Assembly: GCA_029168955.1 (NCBI GenBank)
Contig: JAPDOI010001204.1
Span: forward strand, 124,001-188,000
DNA length: 64,000 nucleotides
Direction of reading: 5' to 3'
Origin: Aplectana chamaeleonis
Lineage: Eukaryota; Nematoda; Chromadorea; Rhabditida; Cosmocercidae
The translations under genes were made by a program, and so were the position numbers. Below the pieces are notes generated by a model that saw only the letters and a list, made by a program, of their open reading frames with translations, ran no database searches and was not told the DNA's origin. Below, in pieces: positions 51,387 to 64,000 of this stretch (the first letter of the stretch is position 1; every line of letters starts with the position of its first letter).

Positions 51387-54300
51387 GTCCCGCACACTTT
51401 CTAAGGCGTCCGGCGCAATCGCATTTGAGTTCCACACACTTTCTACGACGTCCTGCGCACTTCAATTTGGGTCCCGCACACTGTTTCGGCGTCCGGCGCA
51501 ATCGCTTTGGGTCCCACACACTTTCAACGGCGTCCGCCGCACTTCAATTTGGGTCCCGCACACTGTTTCGGCGTCCGGCGCAATCGCTTTGGGTCCCGCA
51601 CACTTTCTACGGCGTCCTGCGCACTCCCACTTGGGTCCCGCACACTTTCTACGGCGTCCTGTGCAATCCCACTTGGGTCCCGCACACTTTTTATGGCGTC
51701 CGGCGCGTTCAACCTTAGGTCCCGCACCCTTTCTACGACGTCCTGCGCACTTCAATTTGGGTCCCGCACACTTTCTTCGGCGTCCGGCGCAATCGCATTT
51801 GGGTCCCACACACTTTCTACGGCGTCCGGCGGGCTCCCCCTTGGGTCACGCACACTTTCTACGGCACACAGAGCACTCCCATTTGGGTCCCGCCCACTTT
51901 CTCCGGCGTCTGGCGCACTTACATTCGGGTCCCACACACTTTCTACGGCGTCCAGCGCACTCTACCTTGGGTCCCGCACACTTTCTACGGTGTCCTGAGC
52001 ACTCGCATTCGGGTCCCACACACTTTCTACGGCGTCCGGCGGGCTCCCCCTTGGGTCACGCACACTTTCTACGGCATACAGAGCACTCCCATTTGGGTCC
52101 CGCCCACTTTCTCCGGCGTCTGGCGCACTTACATTCGGGTCCCACACACTTTCTACGGCGTCCAGCGCACTCTACCTTGGGTCCCGCACACTTTCTACGG
52201 CGTCCGGCGGGCTCCCCTTTGGGTCACGCACACTTTCTACGTCATACAGAGCACTCCCATTTGGGTCCCGCCCACTTTCTCCGGCGTCTGGCGCACTTAC
52301 ATTCGGGTCCCACACACTTTCTACGGCGTCCAGCGCACTCTACCTTGGGTCCCGCACACTTTTTACGGCGTCCGGCGCACTCTACCTTGGGTCCCGCACA
52401 CTTTCTACGGCGTCCTAAGCTTTCCCGTTTGGGACCCGCAAATTTTCTACGGCGTCCGGCACACTCTACCTTGGGTCCCACACACATTCTACGGCGTCCG
52501 GCGCACTTACATTCGGGTCCCACACACTTTCTACGGCGTCCGGCGCACTCTACCTTGGGTCCCGCACACTTTCTACGGTGTCCTGAGCACTCCCACTTTT
52601 GTCCCGGCCTTTTTCTACGGCGTCTGGCGCATTTACATTCGGGTCCCACACACTTTCGACGGCGTCCGGCGCACTCTACCTTGGGTTCCGCACACTTTCT
52701 ACGGCGTCCCATGCTTTCCCGTTTGGGACCCGCACACTTTCTACGGCGTCCGGCACTCTCCACTTAAGTCCCGCACACATTCTACGGCGCCTGGCGCACT
52801 TACATTCGGGTCCCACACACTTTCTACGGCGTCCGGCGCACTCTACCTTGGGTCCCGCACACTTTCTACGGCGTCCTAAGCTTTCCCGTTTGGGACCCGC
52901 AAATTTTCTACGGCGTCCGGCACACTCTACCTTGGGTCCCACACACATTCTACGGCGTCCGGCGCACTCTACCTTGGGTCCCACACACATTCTACGGCGT
53001 CCGGCGCACTCTACATTGGGTCCCGCACACTTTCTACGGTGTCCTGAGCACTCCCACTTGGGTCCCGACCATTTTCTACGGCGTCTGGCGCACTTACATT
53101 CGGGTCCCACACACTTTCTACGGCGTCCGGCGGGCTCCCTCTTGGGTCACGCACACTTTCTACGGCATACAGAGCACTCCCATTTGGGTCCCGCCCACTT
53201 TCTCCGGCGTCTGGCGCACTTACATTCGGGTCCCACACACTTTCTACGGCGTCCAGCGCACTCTACCTTGGGTCCCGCACACTTTCTACGGCGTCCGGCG
53301 CACTCTACCTTGGGTCCCGCACACTTTTTACGGCGTCCTGCGCACTCTACCTTGGGTCCCGCACACTTTCTACGGTGTCCTGAGCACTCCCACTTAAGCC
53401 CCGCCCACTTTCTACGGCGTCTGGCGCACTTACATTCGGGTCCCACACACTTTCTACGGCGTCCGGCGCACTCTACCTTGGGTCCCGCACACTTTCTACG
53501 GCGTCCTAAGCTTTCCCGTTTGGGACCCGCAAATTTTCTACGGCGTCCGGCACACTCTACCTTGGGTCCCACACACATTCTACGGCGTCCGGCGCACTCT
53601 ACCTTGGGTCCCGCGCACTTTCTACGGCGTCCGGCGCACTCAACATTGGGTCCCGCACACTTTCTACGGTGTCCTGAGCACTCCCACTTGGGTCCCGACC
53701 ATTTTCTACGGCGTCTGGCGCACTTACATTCGGGTCCCACACACTTTCTACGGCGTCCGGCGCACTCTACCTTGTGTCCCGCACACTTTCTACTGCGTCC
53801 TGAGCTTTCTCATACGGGTCCCGCAAATTTTCTACGGCGTCCGGCGGGCTCCCCCTTGGGTCACGCACACTTTCTACGGCATACAGAGCACTCCCATTTG
53901 GGTCCCGCCCACTTTCTCCGGCGTCTGGCGCACTTACATTCGGGTCCCACACACTTTCTACGGCGTCCAGCGCACTCTACCTTGGGTCCCGCACACTTTC
54001 TACGGCGTCCGGCGCACTCTACCTTGGGTCCCGCACACTTTTTACGGCGTTCTGCGCACTCTACCTTGGGTCCCGCACACTTTCTACGGTGTCCTGAGCA
54101 CTCCCACTTAAGCCCCGCCCACTTTCTACGGCGTCTGGCGCACTTACATTCGGGTCCCACACACTTTCTACGGCGTACGGCGCACTCTACCTTGGGTCCC
54201 GCACACTTTCTACGGCGTCCTAAGCTTTCCCGTTTGGGACCCGCAAATTTTCTACGGCGTCCGGCACACTCTACCTTGGGTCCCACACACATTCTACGGC

Positions 54301-57300
54301 GTCCGGCGCACTCTACCTTGGGTCCCGCACACTTTCTACGGCGTCCTGCGCACTCTACCTTGGGTCCCGCACACTTTCTACGGCGTCCGGCGGGCTCCCC
54401 CTTGGGTCACGCACACTTTCTACGGCATACAGAGCACTCCCATTTGGGTCCCGCCCACTTTCTCCGGCGTCTGGCGCACTTACATTCGGGTCCCACACAC
54501 TTTCTACGGCGTCCAGCGCACTCTACCTTGGGTCCCGCACACTTTCTACGGCGTCCGGCGCACTCTACCTTGGGTCCCGCACACTTTTTACGGCGTCCTG
54601 CGCACTCTACCTTGGGTCCCGCACACTTTCTACGGTGTCCTGAGCACTCCCACTTAAGCCCCGCCCACTTTCTACGGCGTCTGGCGCACTTACATTCGGG
54701 TCCCACACACTTTCTACGGCGTCCGGCGCACTCTACCTTGGGTCCCGCACACTTTCTACGGCGTCCTAAGCTTTCCCGTTTGGGACCCGCAAATTTTCTA
54801 CGGCGTCCGGCACACTCTACCTTGGGTCCCACACACATTCTACGGCAACCGGCGCACTCTACCTTGGGTCCCGCACACTTTCTACGGCGTCCGGCGCACT
54901 CTACCTTGGGTCCCGCACACTTTCTACGGCGTCCTGCGCACTCTACCTTGGGTCACGCACACTTTCTACGGCATACAGAGCACTCCCATTTGGGTCCCGC
55001 CCACTTTCTCCGGCGTCTGGCGCACTTACATTCGGGTCCCACACACTTTCTACGGCGTCCAGCGCACTCTACCTTGGGTCCCGCACACTTTCTACGGCGT
55101 CCGGCGCACTCTACCTTGGGTCCCGCACACTTTTTACGGCGTCCTGCGCACTCTACCTTGGGTCCCGCACACTTTCTACGGTGTCCTGAGCACTCCCACT
55201 TAAGCCCCGCCCTATTTCTACGGCGTCTGGCGCACTTACATTCGGGTCCCACACACTTTCTACAGCGTCCGGCGCACTCTACCTTGGGTCCCGCACACTT
55301 TCTACGGCGTTCTAAGCTTTCCCGTTTGGGACCCGCAAATTTTCTACGGCGTCCGGCACACTCTACCTTGGGTCCCACACACATTCTGCGGCGTCCGGCG
55401 CACTCTACCTTGGGTCCCGCACACTTTCTACGGCGTCCGGCGCACTCTACATTGGGTCCCGCACACTTTCTACGGTGTCCTGAGCACTCCCACTTGGGTC
55501 CCGACCATTTTCTACGGCGTCTGGCGCACTTACATTCGGGTCCCACACACTTTCTACGGCGTCTGGCGCACTTACATTCGGGTCCCACACACTTTCTACG
55601 GCGTCCAGCGCACTCTACCTTGGGTCCCGCACACTTTTTACGGCGTCCGGCGGGCTCCCTTTGCGTCACGCACACTTTCTACGGCATACAGAGCACTCCC
55701 ATTTGGGTCCCGCCCGCTTTCTCCGGCGTCTGGCGCACTTACATTCGGGTCCCACACACTTTCTACGGCGTCCAGCGCACTCTACCTTGGGTCCCGCACA
55801 CTTTCTACGGTGTCCTGAGCACTCGCATTCGGATCCCACACACTTTCTACGGCGTCCGGCGGGCTCCCCCTTGGGTCACGCACACTTTCTACGGCATACA
55901 GAGCACTCCCATTTGGGTCCCGCCCACTTTCTCCGGCGTCTGGCGCACTTACATTCGGGTCCCACACACTTTCTACGGCGTCCAGCGCACTCTACCTTGG
56001 GTCCCGCACACTTTCTACGGCGTCCGGCGGGCTCCCCTTTGGGTCACGCACACTTTCTACGGCATACAGAGCACTCCCATTTGGGTCCCGCCCGCTTTCT
56101 CCGGCGTCTGGCGCACTTACATTCGGGTCCCACACACTTTCTACGGCGTCCAGCGCACTCTACCTTGGGCCCCGCACACTTTCTACGGCGTCCGGCGCAC
56201 TCTACCTTGGGTCCTGCACACTTTTTACGGCGTCCTGCGCACTCTACCTTGGGTCCCGCACACTTTATACGGTGTCCTGAGCACTCCCACTTAAGCCCCG
56301 CCCACTTTCTACGGCGTCTGGCGCACTTACATTCGGGTCCCACACACTTTCTACGGCGTCCGGCGCACTCTACCTTGGGTCCCGCACACTTTCTACGGCG
56401 TCCTAAGCTTTCCCGTTTGGGACCCGCAAATTTTCTACGGCGTCCGGCACACTCTACCTTGGGTCCCACACACATTCTACGGCGTCCGGCGCACTCTACC
56501 TTGGGTCCCGCACACTTTCTACGGCGTCCGGCGCACTCTACATTGGGTCCCGCACACTTTCTACGGTGTCCTGAGCACTCCCACTTGGGTCCCGACCATT
56601 TTCTACGGCGTCTGGCGCACTTACATTCGGGTCCCACACACTTTCTACGGCGTCTGGCGCACTTACATTCGGGTCCCACACACTTTCTACGGCGTCCAGC
56701 GCACTCTACCTTGGGTCCCGCACACTTTCTACGGCGTCCGGCGGGCTCCCCTTTGGGTCACGCACACTTTCTACGGCATACAGAGCACTCCCATTTGGGT
56801 CCCGCCCGCTTTCTCCGGCGTCTGGCGCACTTACATTCGGGTCCCACACACTTTCTACGGCGTCCAGCGCACTCTACCTTGGGTCCCGCACACTTTCTAC
56901 GGTGTCCTGAGCACTCGCATTCGGATCCCACACACTTTCTACGGCGTCCGGCGGGCTCCCCCTTGGGTCACGCACACTTTCTACGGCATACAGAGCACTC
57001 CCATTTGGGTCCCGCCCACTTTCTCCGGCGTCTGGCGCACTTACATTCGGGTCCCACACACTTTCTACGGCGTCCAGCGCACTTTACCTTGGGTCCCGCA
57101 CACTTTCTACGGCGTCCGGCGGGCTCCCCCTTGGGTCACGCACACTTTCTACGGCATACAGAGCACTCCCATTTGGGTCCCGCCCACTTTCTCCGGCGTC
57201 CGGCGCACTCTACCTTGGGTCCTGCACACTTTTTACGGCGTCCTGCGCACTCAACCTTGGGTCCCGCACACTTTCTACGGTGTCCTGAGCACTCCCACTT

Positions 57301-60300
57301 AAGCCCCGCCCACTTTCTACGGCGTCTGGCGCACTTACATTCGGGTCCCACACACTTTCTACGGCGTCCGGCGCACTCTACCTTGGGTCCCGCACACTTT
57401 CTACGGCGTCCTAAGCTTTCCCGTTTGGGACCCGCAAATTTTCTACGGCGTCCGGCACACTCTACCTTGGGTCCCACACACATTCTACGGCGTCCGGCGC
57501 ACTCTACCTTGGGTCCCACACACTTTCTACGGCGTCCGGCGCACTCAACATTGGGTCCCGCACACTTTCTACGGTGTCCTGAGCACTCCCACTTGGGTCC
57601 CGACCATTTTCTACGGCGTCTGGCGCACTTACATTCGGGTCCCACACACTTTCTACGGCGTCCGGCGCACTCTACCTTTGGTCCCGCACACTATTACGGC
57701 GTCCGGCGCACTCTACCTTGTGTCCCGCACACTTTCTACTGCGTCCTGAGCTTTCTCATACGGGTCCCGCAAATTTTCTACGGCGTCCGGCGGGCTCCCC
57801 CTTGGGTCACGCACACTTTCTACGGCATACAGAGCACTCCCATTTGGGTCCCGCCCACTTTCTCCGGCGTCTGGCGCACTTACATTCGGGTCCCACACAC
57901 TTTCTACGGCGTCCAGCGCACTCTACCTTGGGTCCCGCACACTTTCTACGGCGTCCGGCGCACTCTACCTTGGGTCCCGCACACTTTTTACGGCGTCCTG
58001 CGCACTCTACCTTGGGTCCCGCACACTTTCTACGGTGTCCTGAGCACTCCCACTTAAGCCCCGCCCACTTTCTACGGCGTCTGGCGCACTTACACTCGGG
58101 TCCCACACTCTTTCTACGGCGTCCAGCGCACTCTACCTTGGGTCCCGCACACTTTCTCCGGCGTCTGGCGCACTTACACTCGGGTCCCACACACTTTCTA
58201 CGGCGTCCAGCGCACTCTACCTTGGGTCCCGCACACTTTCTACGGCGTCCGGCGCACTCTACCTTGGGTCCCGCACACTTTTTACGGCGTCCTGCGCACT
58301 CTACCTTGGGTCCCGCACACTTTCTACGGTGTCCTGAGCACTCCCACTTAAGCCCCGCCCACTTTCTACGGCGTCTGGCGCACTTACATTCGGGTCCCAC
58401 ACACTTTCTACGGCGTCCGGCGCACTCTACCTTGGGTCCCGCACACTTTCTACGGCGTCCTAAGCTTTCCGTTTGGGACCCGCAAATTTTCTACGGCGTC
58501 CGGCACACTCTACCTTGGGTCCCACACATTCTACGGCGTCCAGCGCGCATATCTCTACCTTGGGTCCCGCACACTTTCTACGGCGTCCGGCGCCCTCTAC
58601 CTTGTCTCCCGCCCCCTTCCTACTGCGTCCTGAGCTTTCTCATACGGGTCCCGCAAGTTTTCTACGGCGTCCGGCGGGCTCCCCCTTGGGTCACGCACAC
58701 TTTCTACGTCATACAGAGCACTCCCATTTGAGTCCCGCCCACTTTCTCCGGCGTCTGGCGCACTTACATTCGGGTCCCACACACTTTCTACGGCGTCCAG
58801 CGTACTCTACCTTGGGTCCCGCACACTTTCTACGGCGTCCGGCGGGCTCCCCCTTGGGTCCCGCACACTTTTTACGGCGTCCTGCGCACTCTACCTTGGG
58901 TCCCGCACACTTTCTACGGTGTCCTGAGCACTCCCACTTAAGCCCCGCCCACTTTCTACGGCGTCTGGCGCACTTACATTCGGGTCCCACACACTTTCTA
59001 CGGCGTACGGCGCACTCTACCTTGGGTCCCGCACACTTTCTACGGCGTCCTAAGCTTTCCCGTTTGGGACCCGCAAATTTTCTACGGCGTCCGGCACACT
59101 CTACCTTGGGTCCCACACACATTCTACGGCGTCCGGCGCACTCTACCTTGGGTCCCGCACACTTTCTACGGCGTCCTGCGCACTCTACCTTGGGTCCCGC
59201 AAATTTTCTACGGCGTCCGGCGGGCTCCCCCTTGGGTCACGCACACTTTCTACGGCATACAGAGCACTCCCATTTGGGTCCCGCCCACTTTCTCCGGCGT
59301 CTGGCGCACTTACATTCGGGTCCCACACACTTTCTACGGCGTCCAGCGCACTCTACCTTGGGTCCCGCACACTTTCTACGGCGTCCGGCGCACTCTACCT
59401 TGGGTCCCGCACACTTTTTACGGCGTCCTGCGCACTCTACCTTGGGTCCCGCACACTTTCTACGGTGTCCTGAGCACTCCCACTTAAGCCTCGCCCACTT
59501 TCTACGGCGTCTGGCGCACTTACATTCGGGTCCCACACACTTTCTACGGCGTCCGGCGCACTCTACCTTGGGTCCCGCACACTTTCTACGGCGTCCTAAG
59601 CTCTCCCGTTTGGGACCCGCAAATTTTCTACGGCGTCCGGCACACTCTACCTTGGGTCCCACACACATTCTACGGCGTCCGGCGCACTCTACCTTGGGTC
59701 CCGCACACTTTCTACGGCGTCCTGCGCACTCTACCTTGGGCCCCGCAAATTTTCTACGGCGTCCGGCGGGCTCCCCCTTGGGCCACGCACACTTTCTACG
59801 GCATACAGAGCACTCCCATTTGGGTCCCGCCCACTTTCTCCGGCGTCTGGCGCACTTACATTCGGGTCCCACACACTTTCTACGGCGTCCAGCGCACTCT
59901 ACCTTGGGTCCCGCACACTTTCTACGGCGTCCGGCGCACTTCTACCTTGGGTCCCGCACACTTTTACGGCGTCCTGCGCACTCTACCTTGGGTCCCGCAC
60001 ACTTTCTACGGTGTCCTGAGCACTCCCACTTAAGCCTCGCCCACTTTCTACGGCGTCTGGCGCACTTACATTCGGGTCCCACACACTTTCTACGGCGTCC
60101 GGCGCACTCTACCTTGGGTCCCGCACACTTTCTACGGCGTCCTAAGCTTTCCCGTTTGGGACCCGCAAATTTTCTTCGGCGTCCGGCACACTCTACCTTA
60201 GGTCCCACACACATTCTACGGCGTCCGGCGCACTCTACCTTGGGTCCCGCACACTTTCTACGGCGTCCGGCGCACTCTACCTTGTGTCCCGCACACTTTC

Positions 60301-63300
60301 TACTGCGTCCTGAGCTTCCTCATACGGCTCCCGCAAATTTTCTACGGCGTCCGGCGGGCTCCCCCTTGGGTCACGCACACTTTCTACGGCATACAGAGCA
60401 CTCCCATTTGGGTCCCGCCCACTTTCTCCGGCGTCTGGCGCACTTACATTCGGGTCCCACACACTTTCTACGGCGTCCAGCGCACTCTACCTTGGGTCCC
60501 GCACACTTTCTACGGCGTCCGGCGCACTCTACCTTGGGTCCCGCACACTTTTTACGGCGTCCTGCGCACTCTACCTTGGGTCCCGCACACTTTCTACGGT
60601 GTCCTGAGCACTCCCACTTAAGCCTCGCCCACTTTCTACGGCGTCTGGCGCACTTACATTCGGGTCCCACACACTTTCTACGGCGTCCGGCGCACTCTAC
60701 CTTGGGTCCCGCACACTTTCTACGGCGTCCTAAGCTCTCCCGTTTGGGAACCGCAAATTTTCTACGGCGTCCGGCACACTCTACCTTGGGTCCCACACAC
60801 ATTCTACGGCGTCCGGCGCACTCTACCTTGGGTCCCGCACACTTTCTACGGCGTCCGGCGCACTCTACATTGGGTCCCGCACACTTTCTACGGTGTCCTG
60901 AGCACTCCCACTTGGGTCCCGACCATTTTCTACGGCGTCCGGCGCACTCTACCTTGTGTCCCGCACACTTTCTACTGCGTCCTGAGCTTTCTCATACGGA
61001 TCCCGCAAATTTTCTACGGCGTCCGGCGGGCTCCCCCTTGGGTCACGCACACTTTCTACGGCATACAGAGCACTCCCATTTGGGTCCCGCCCACTTTCTC
61101 CGGCGTCTGGCGCACTTACATTCGGGTCCCACACACTTTCTACGGCGTCCAGCGCACTCTACCTTGGGTCCCGCACACTTTCTACGGCGTCCGGCGCACT
61201 CTACCTTGGGTCCCGCACACTTTTTACGGCGTCCTGCGCACTCTACCTTGGGTCCCGCACACTTTCTACGGTGTCCTGAGCACTCCCACTTAAGCCTCGC
61301 CCACTTTCTACGGCGTCTGGCGCACTTACATTCGGGTCCCACACACTTTCTACGGCGTCCGGCGCACTCTACCTTGGGTCCCGCACACTTTCTACGGCGT
61401 CCTAAGCTTTCCCGTTTGGGACCCGCAAATTTTCTTCGGCGTCCGGCACACTCTACCTTAGGTCCCACACACATTCTACGGCGTCCGGCGCACTCTACCT
61501 TGGGTCCCGCACACTTTCTACGGCGTCCGGCGCACTCTACCTTGTGTCCCGCACACTTTCTACGGTGTCCTGAGCACCCCACTTGGGTCCCGACCATTTT
61601 CTACGGCGTCCGGCGCACTCTACCTTGTGTCCCGCACACTTTCTACTGCGTCCTGAGCTTTCTCATACGGATCCCGCAAATTTTCTACGGCGTCCGGCGG
61701 GCTCCCCCTTGGGTCACGCACACTTTCTACGGCATACAGAGCACTCTACCTTGGGTCCCGCACACTTTTTACGGCGTCCTGCGCACTCTACCTTGGGTCC
61801 CGCACACTTTCTACGGTGTCCTGAGCACTCCCACTTAAGCCTCGCCCACTTTCTACGGCGTCTGGCGCACTTACATTCGGGTCCCACACACTTTCTACGG
61901 CGTCCGGCGCACTCTACCTTGGGTCCCGCACACTTTCTACGGCGTCCTAAGCTTTCCCGTTTGGGACCCGCAAATTTTCTTCGGCGTCCGGCACACTCTA
62001 CCTTGGGTCCCACACACATTCTACGGCGTCCGGCGCACTCTACCTTGGGTCCCGCACACTTTCTACGGCGTCCGGCGCACTCTACCTTGTGTCCCGCACA
62101 CTTTCTACTGCGTCCTGAGCTTTCTCATACGGATCCCGCAAATTTTCTACGGCGTCCGGCGGGCTCCCCCTTGGGTCACGCACACTTTCTACGGCATACA
62201 GAGCACTCCCATTTGGGTCCCGCCCACTTTCTCCGGCGTCTGGCGCACTTACATTCGGGTCCCACACACTTTCTACGGCGTCCAGCGCACTCTACCTTGG
62301 GTCCCGCACACTTTCTACGGCGTCCGGCGCACTCTACCTTGGGTCCCGCACACTTTTTACGGCGTCCTGCGCACTCTACCTTGGGTCCCGCACACTTTCT
62401 ACGGTGTCCTGAGCACTCCCACTTAAGCCTCGCCCACTTTCTACGGCGTCTGGCGCACTTACATTCGGGTCCCACACACATTCTACGGCGTCCTGAGCTC
62501 TCCCACTTGGGTCCCGACCATTTTCTACGGCGTCCGGCGCACTCTACCTTGTGTCCCGCCCACTTTCTCCGGCGTCTGGCGCACTTACATTCGGGTCCCA
62601 CACACTTTCTACGGCGTCCAGCGCACTCTACCTTGGGTCCCGCACACTTTCTACGGCGTCCGGCGCACTCTACCTTGGGTCCCGCACACTTTTACGGCGT
62701 CCTGCGCACTCTACCTTGGGTCCCGCACACTTTCTACGGTGTCCTGAGCACTCCCACTTAAGCCTCGCCCACTTTCTACGGCGTCTGGCGCACTTACATT
62801 CGGGTCCCACACACTTTCTACGGCGTCCGGCGCACTCTACCTTGGGTCCCGCACACTTTCTACGGCGTCCTAAGCTTTCCCGTTTGGGACCCGCAAATTT
62901 TCTTCGGCGTCCGGCACACTCTACCTTGGGTCCCACACACATCTCTACGGCGTCCGGCGCACTCTACCTTGGGTCCCGCACACTTTCTACGGCGTCCGGC
63001 GCACTCTACCTTGTGTCCCGCACACTTTCTACTGCGTCCTGAGCTTTCTCATACGGATCCCGCAAATTTTCTACGGCGTCCGGCGGGCTCCCCTTGGGTC
63101 ACGCACACTTTCTACGGCATACAGAGCACTCCCATTTGGGTCCCACCCACTTTCTACGGCGTCTGGCGCACTTACATTCGGGTCGCACACATTTCTACGG
63201 CGTCCTGCGCACTCTAGCTTGGGTCCCGCACACTTTCTACGGCGTCCGGCGCACTCTACCTTGGGTCCCGCACACTTTCTACGGCGTCCTGCGCACTCTA

Positions 63301-64000
63301 CCTTGGGTCCCGCACACTTTCTACGGTGTCCTGAGCACTCCCACCCTAAGCCTCGCCCACTTTCTACGGCGTCTGGCGCACTTACATTCGGGTCCCACAC
63401 ACTTTCTACGGCGTCCGGCGCACTCTACCTTGGGTCCCGCACACTTTCTACGGCGTCCTAAGCTCTCCCGTTTGGGAGCCGCAAATTTTCTACGGCGTCT
63501 GGCGCACTCTACCTTGGGTCCCGCACACATTCTACGGCGTCCGGCGCACTCTACCTTGGGTCCCGCACAGTTTCTACGGCGTCCGGCGCACTCTACATTG
63601 GGTCCCGCACACTTTCTACGGTGTCCTGAGCACTCCCACTTGGGTCCGGCCAAATTTCTACGGCGTCTGGCGCACTTACATTCGGGTCCCACACACTTTC
63701 TTCGGCGTCCGGCGCACTCTACCTTTGGTCCCGCACACTATTACGGCGTCCGGCGCACTCTACCTTGGGTCCCGCACACTTTCTACGGCGTCCTGCGCAC
63801 TCTACCTTGGGTCCCACACACTTTTACGGCGACCGGCACACTCTACCTTAGGTTCCGCACACTTTCTACGGCGTCCGGCGCACTCTACCTTGGGTCCCGC
63901 ACAATTTCTACGGCGTCCGGCGCACTCTACCTTGGGTCCCGCACACTTTCTACGGCGTCCGGCGGGCTCCCCCTTGGGTCCCGCACACTTTCTACGGCAT
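51387..64000 (+). repeat. Giant 42-bp minisatellite array (family F1) with higher-order structure, open at right edge
   Basis: About 300 units of a 42-bp monomer of the type GGGTCCCGCACACTTTCTAC followed by GGCGTCCGGCGCACTCTACCTT. Monomer variants recur in a fixed order. A marker variant with CCTAAGCTTTCCCGTTTGGG is spaced by multiples of 42 bp, most often 546 bp (13 monomers), also 588, 630, 672, 714, 1008 and near 1092. The long plus-strand frames (up to 1231 codons, peptide RRPAHSTLGPAHFL repeated) and minus-strand frames exist in several phases at once, which argues against coding. The array begins with more diverged units and becomes more regular inward. Confidence 0.93.

Noticed and set aside
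52599..56294. A 1231-codon plus-strand open frame, and similar frames of 337-1121 codons nearby
   Set aside because: The 42-bp unit is a multiple of three, so a stop-free unit gives an endless frame. Several phases on both strands are open at once and frames end at random unit variants. No start context or codon bias.
51387..64000. CRISPR-like array or zinc-finger-type repeat protein
   Set aside because: Units are contiguous without unique spacers, and the translated repeats lack Cys/His or other fold signatures.

Overview
The window looks like nuclear DNA of a nematode, most likely a strongylid or hookworm-type worm. The evidence is short dispersed exons with TTTCAG or TTTTAG acceptors, possible trans-splice acceptors a few bases before ATGs, and an RTE-type LINE whose protein closely resembles the RTE family I know from hookworm genomes. 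The species call is inference; no single-copy marker was recognised. There are no rRNA, CRISPR or bacterial features.

Two host gene models are on the minus strand. Gene A runs from about 42198 down to its stop at 8. I can place 13 exons (about 2.8 kb coding) whose splice phases mostly match, spread over 42 kb of introns. It would encode a roughly 930-residue protein with a proline-rich N-terminus, an Arg/Lys-rich charged middle and a single C-terminal membrane segment. I do not recognise the family. Two phase breaks show that at least two exons are missing from the model. Gene B (49268 to 46673, three exons, about 180 aa) lies upstream and is also unrecognised.

Almost everything else is mobile or tandem repeat DNA, most of it inside gene A introns. 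It includes two Penelope-like elements (1.2-3.15 kb and 12.24-13.97 kb), an RTE-type LINE (23.0-26.5 kb) and a jockey/ingi-like LINE (37.5-40.14 kb). Many short inverted-repeat (MITE-like) elements fall into several families and are often nested. Two nestings can be read to the base: a MITE with a TAA duplication inside the first Penelope RT, and a MITE with a TA duplication inside the RTE reading frame.

The right-hand 12.6 kb (51.39-64.0 kb, running off the edge) is one giant array of a 42-bp minisatellite with higher-order structure. Its very long open frames (up to 1231 codons) follow from a unit length divisible by three and are not annotated as genes. Smaller 42-bp arrays occur at 19.8-21.1, 21.4-21.7, 22.6-23.0, 26.7-27.1 and 45.2-45.5 kb. 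The 45-kb array sits inside an apparent hAT-type MITE, and the 26.7-kb array shares flanking DNA with the giant array. This dispersed 42-bp minisatellite system carried by mobile elements, together with hammerhead-ribozyme motifs in the Penelope ends, is the most interesting content.
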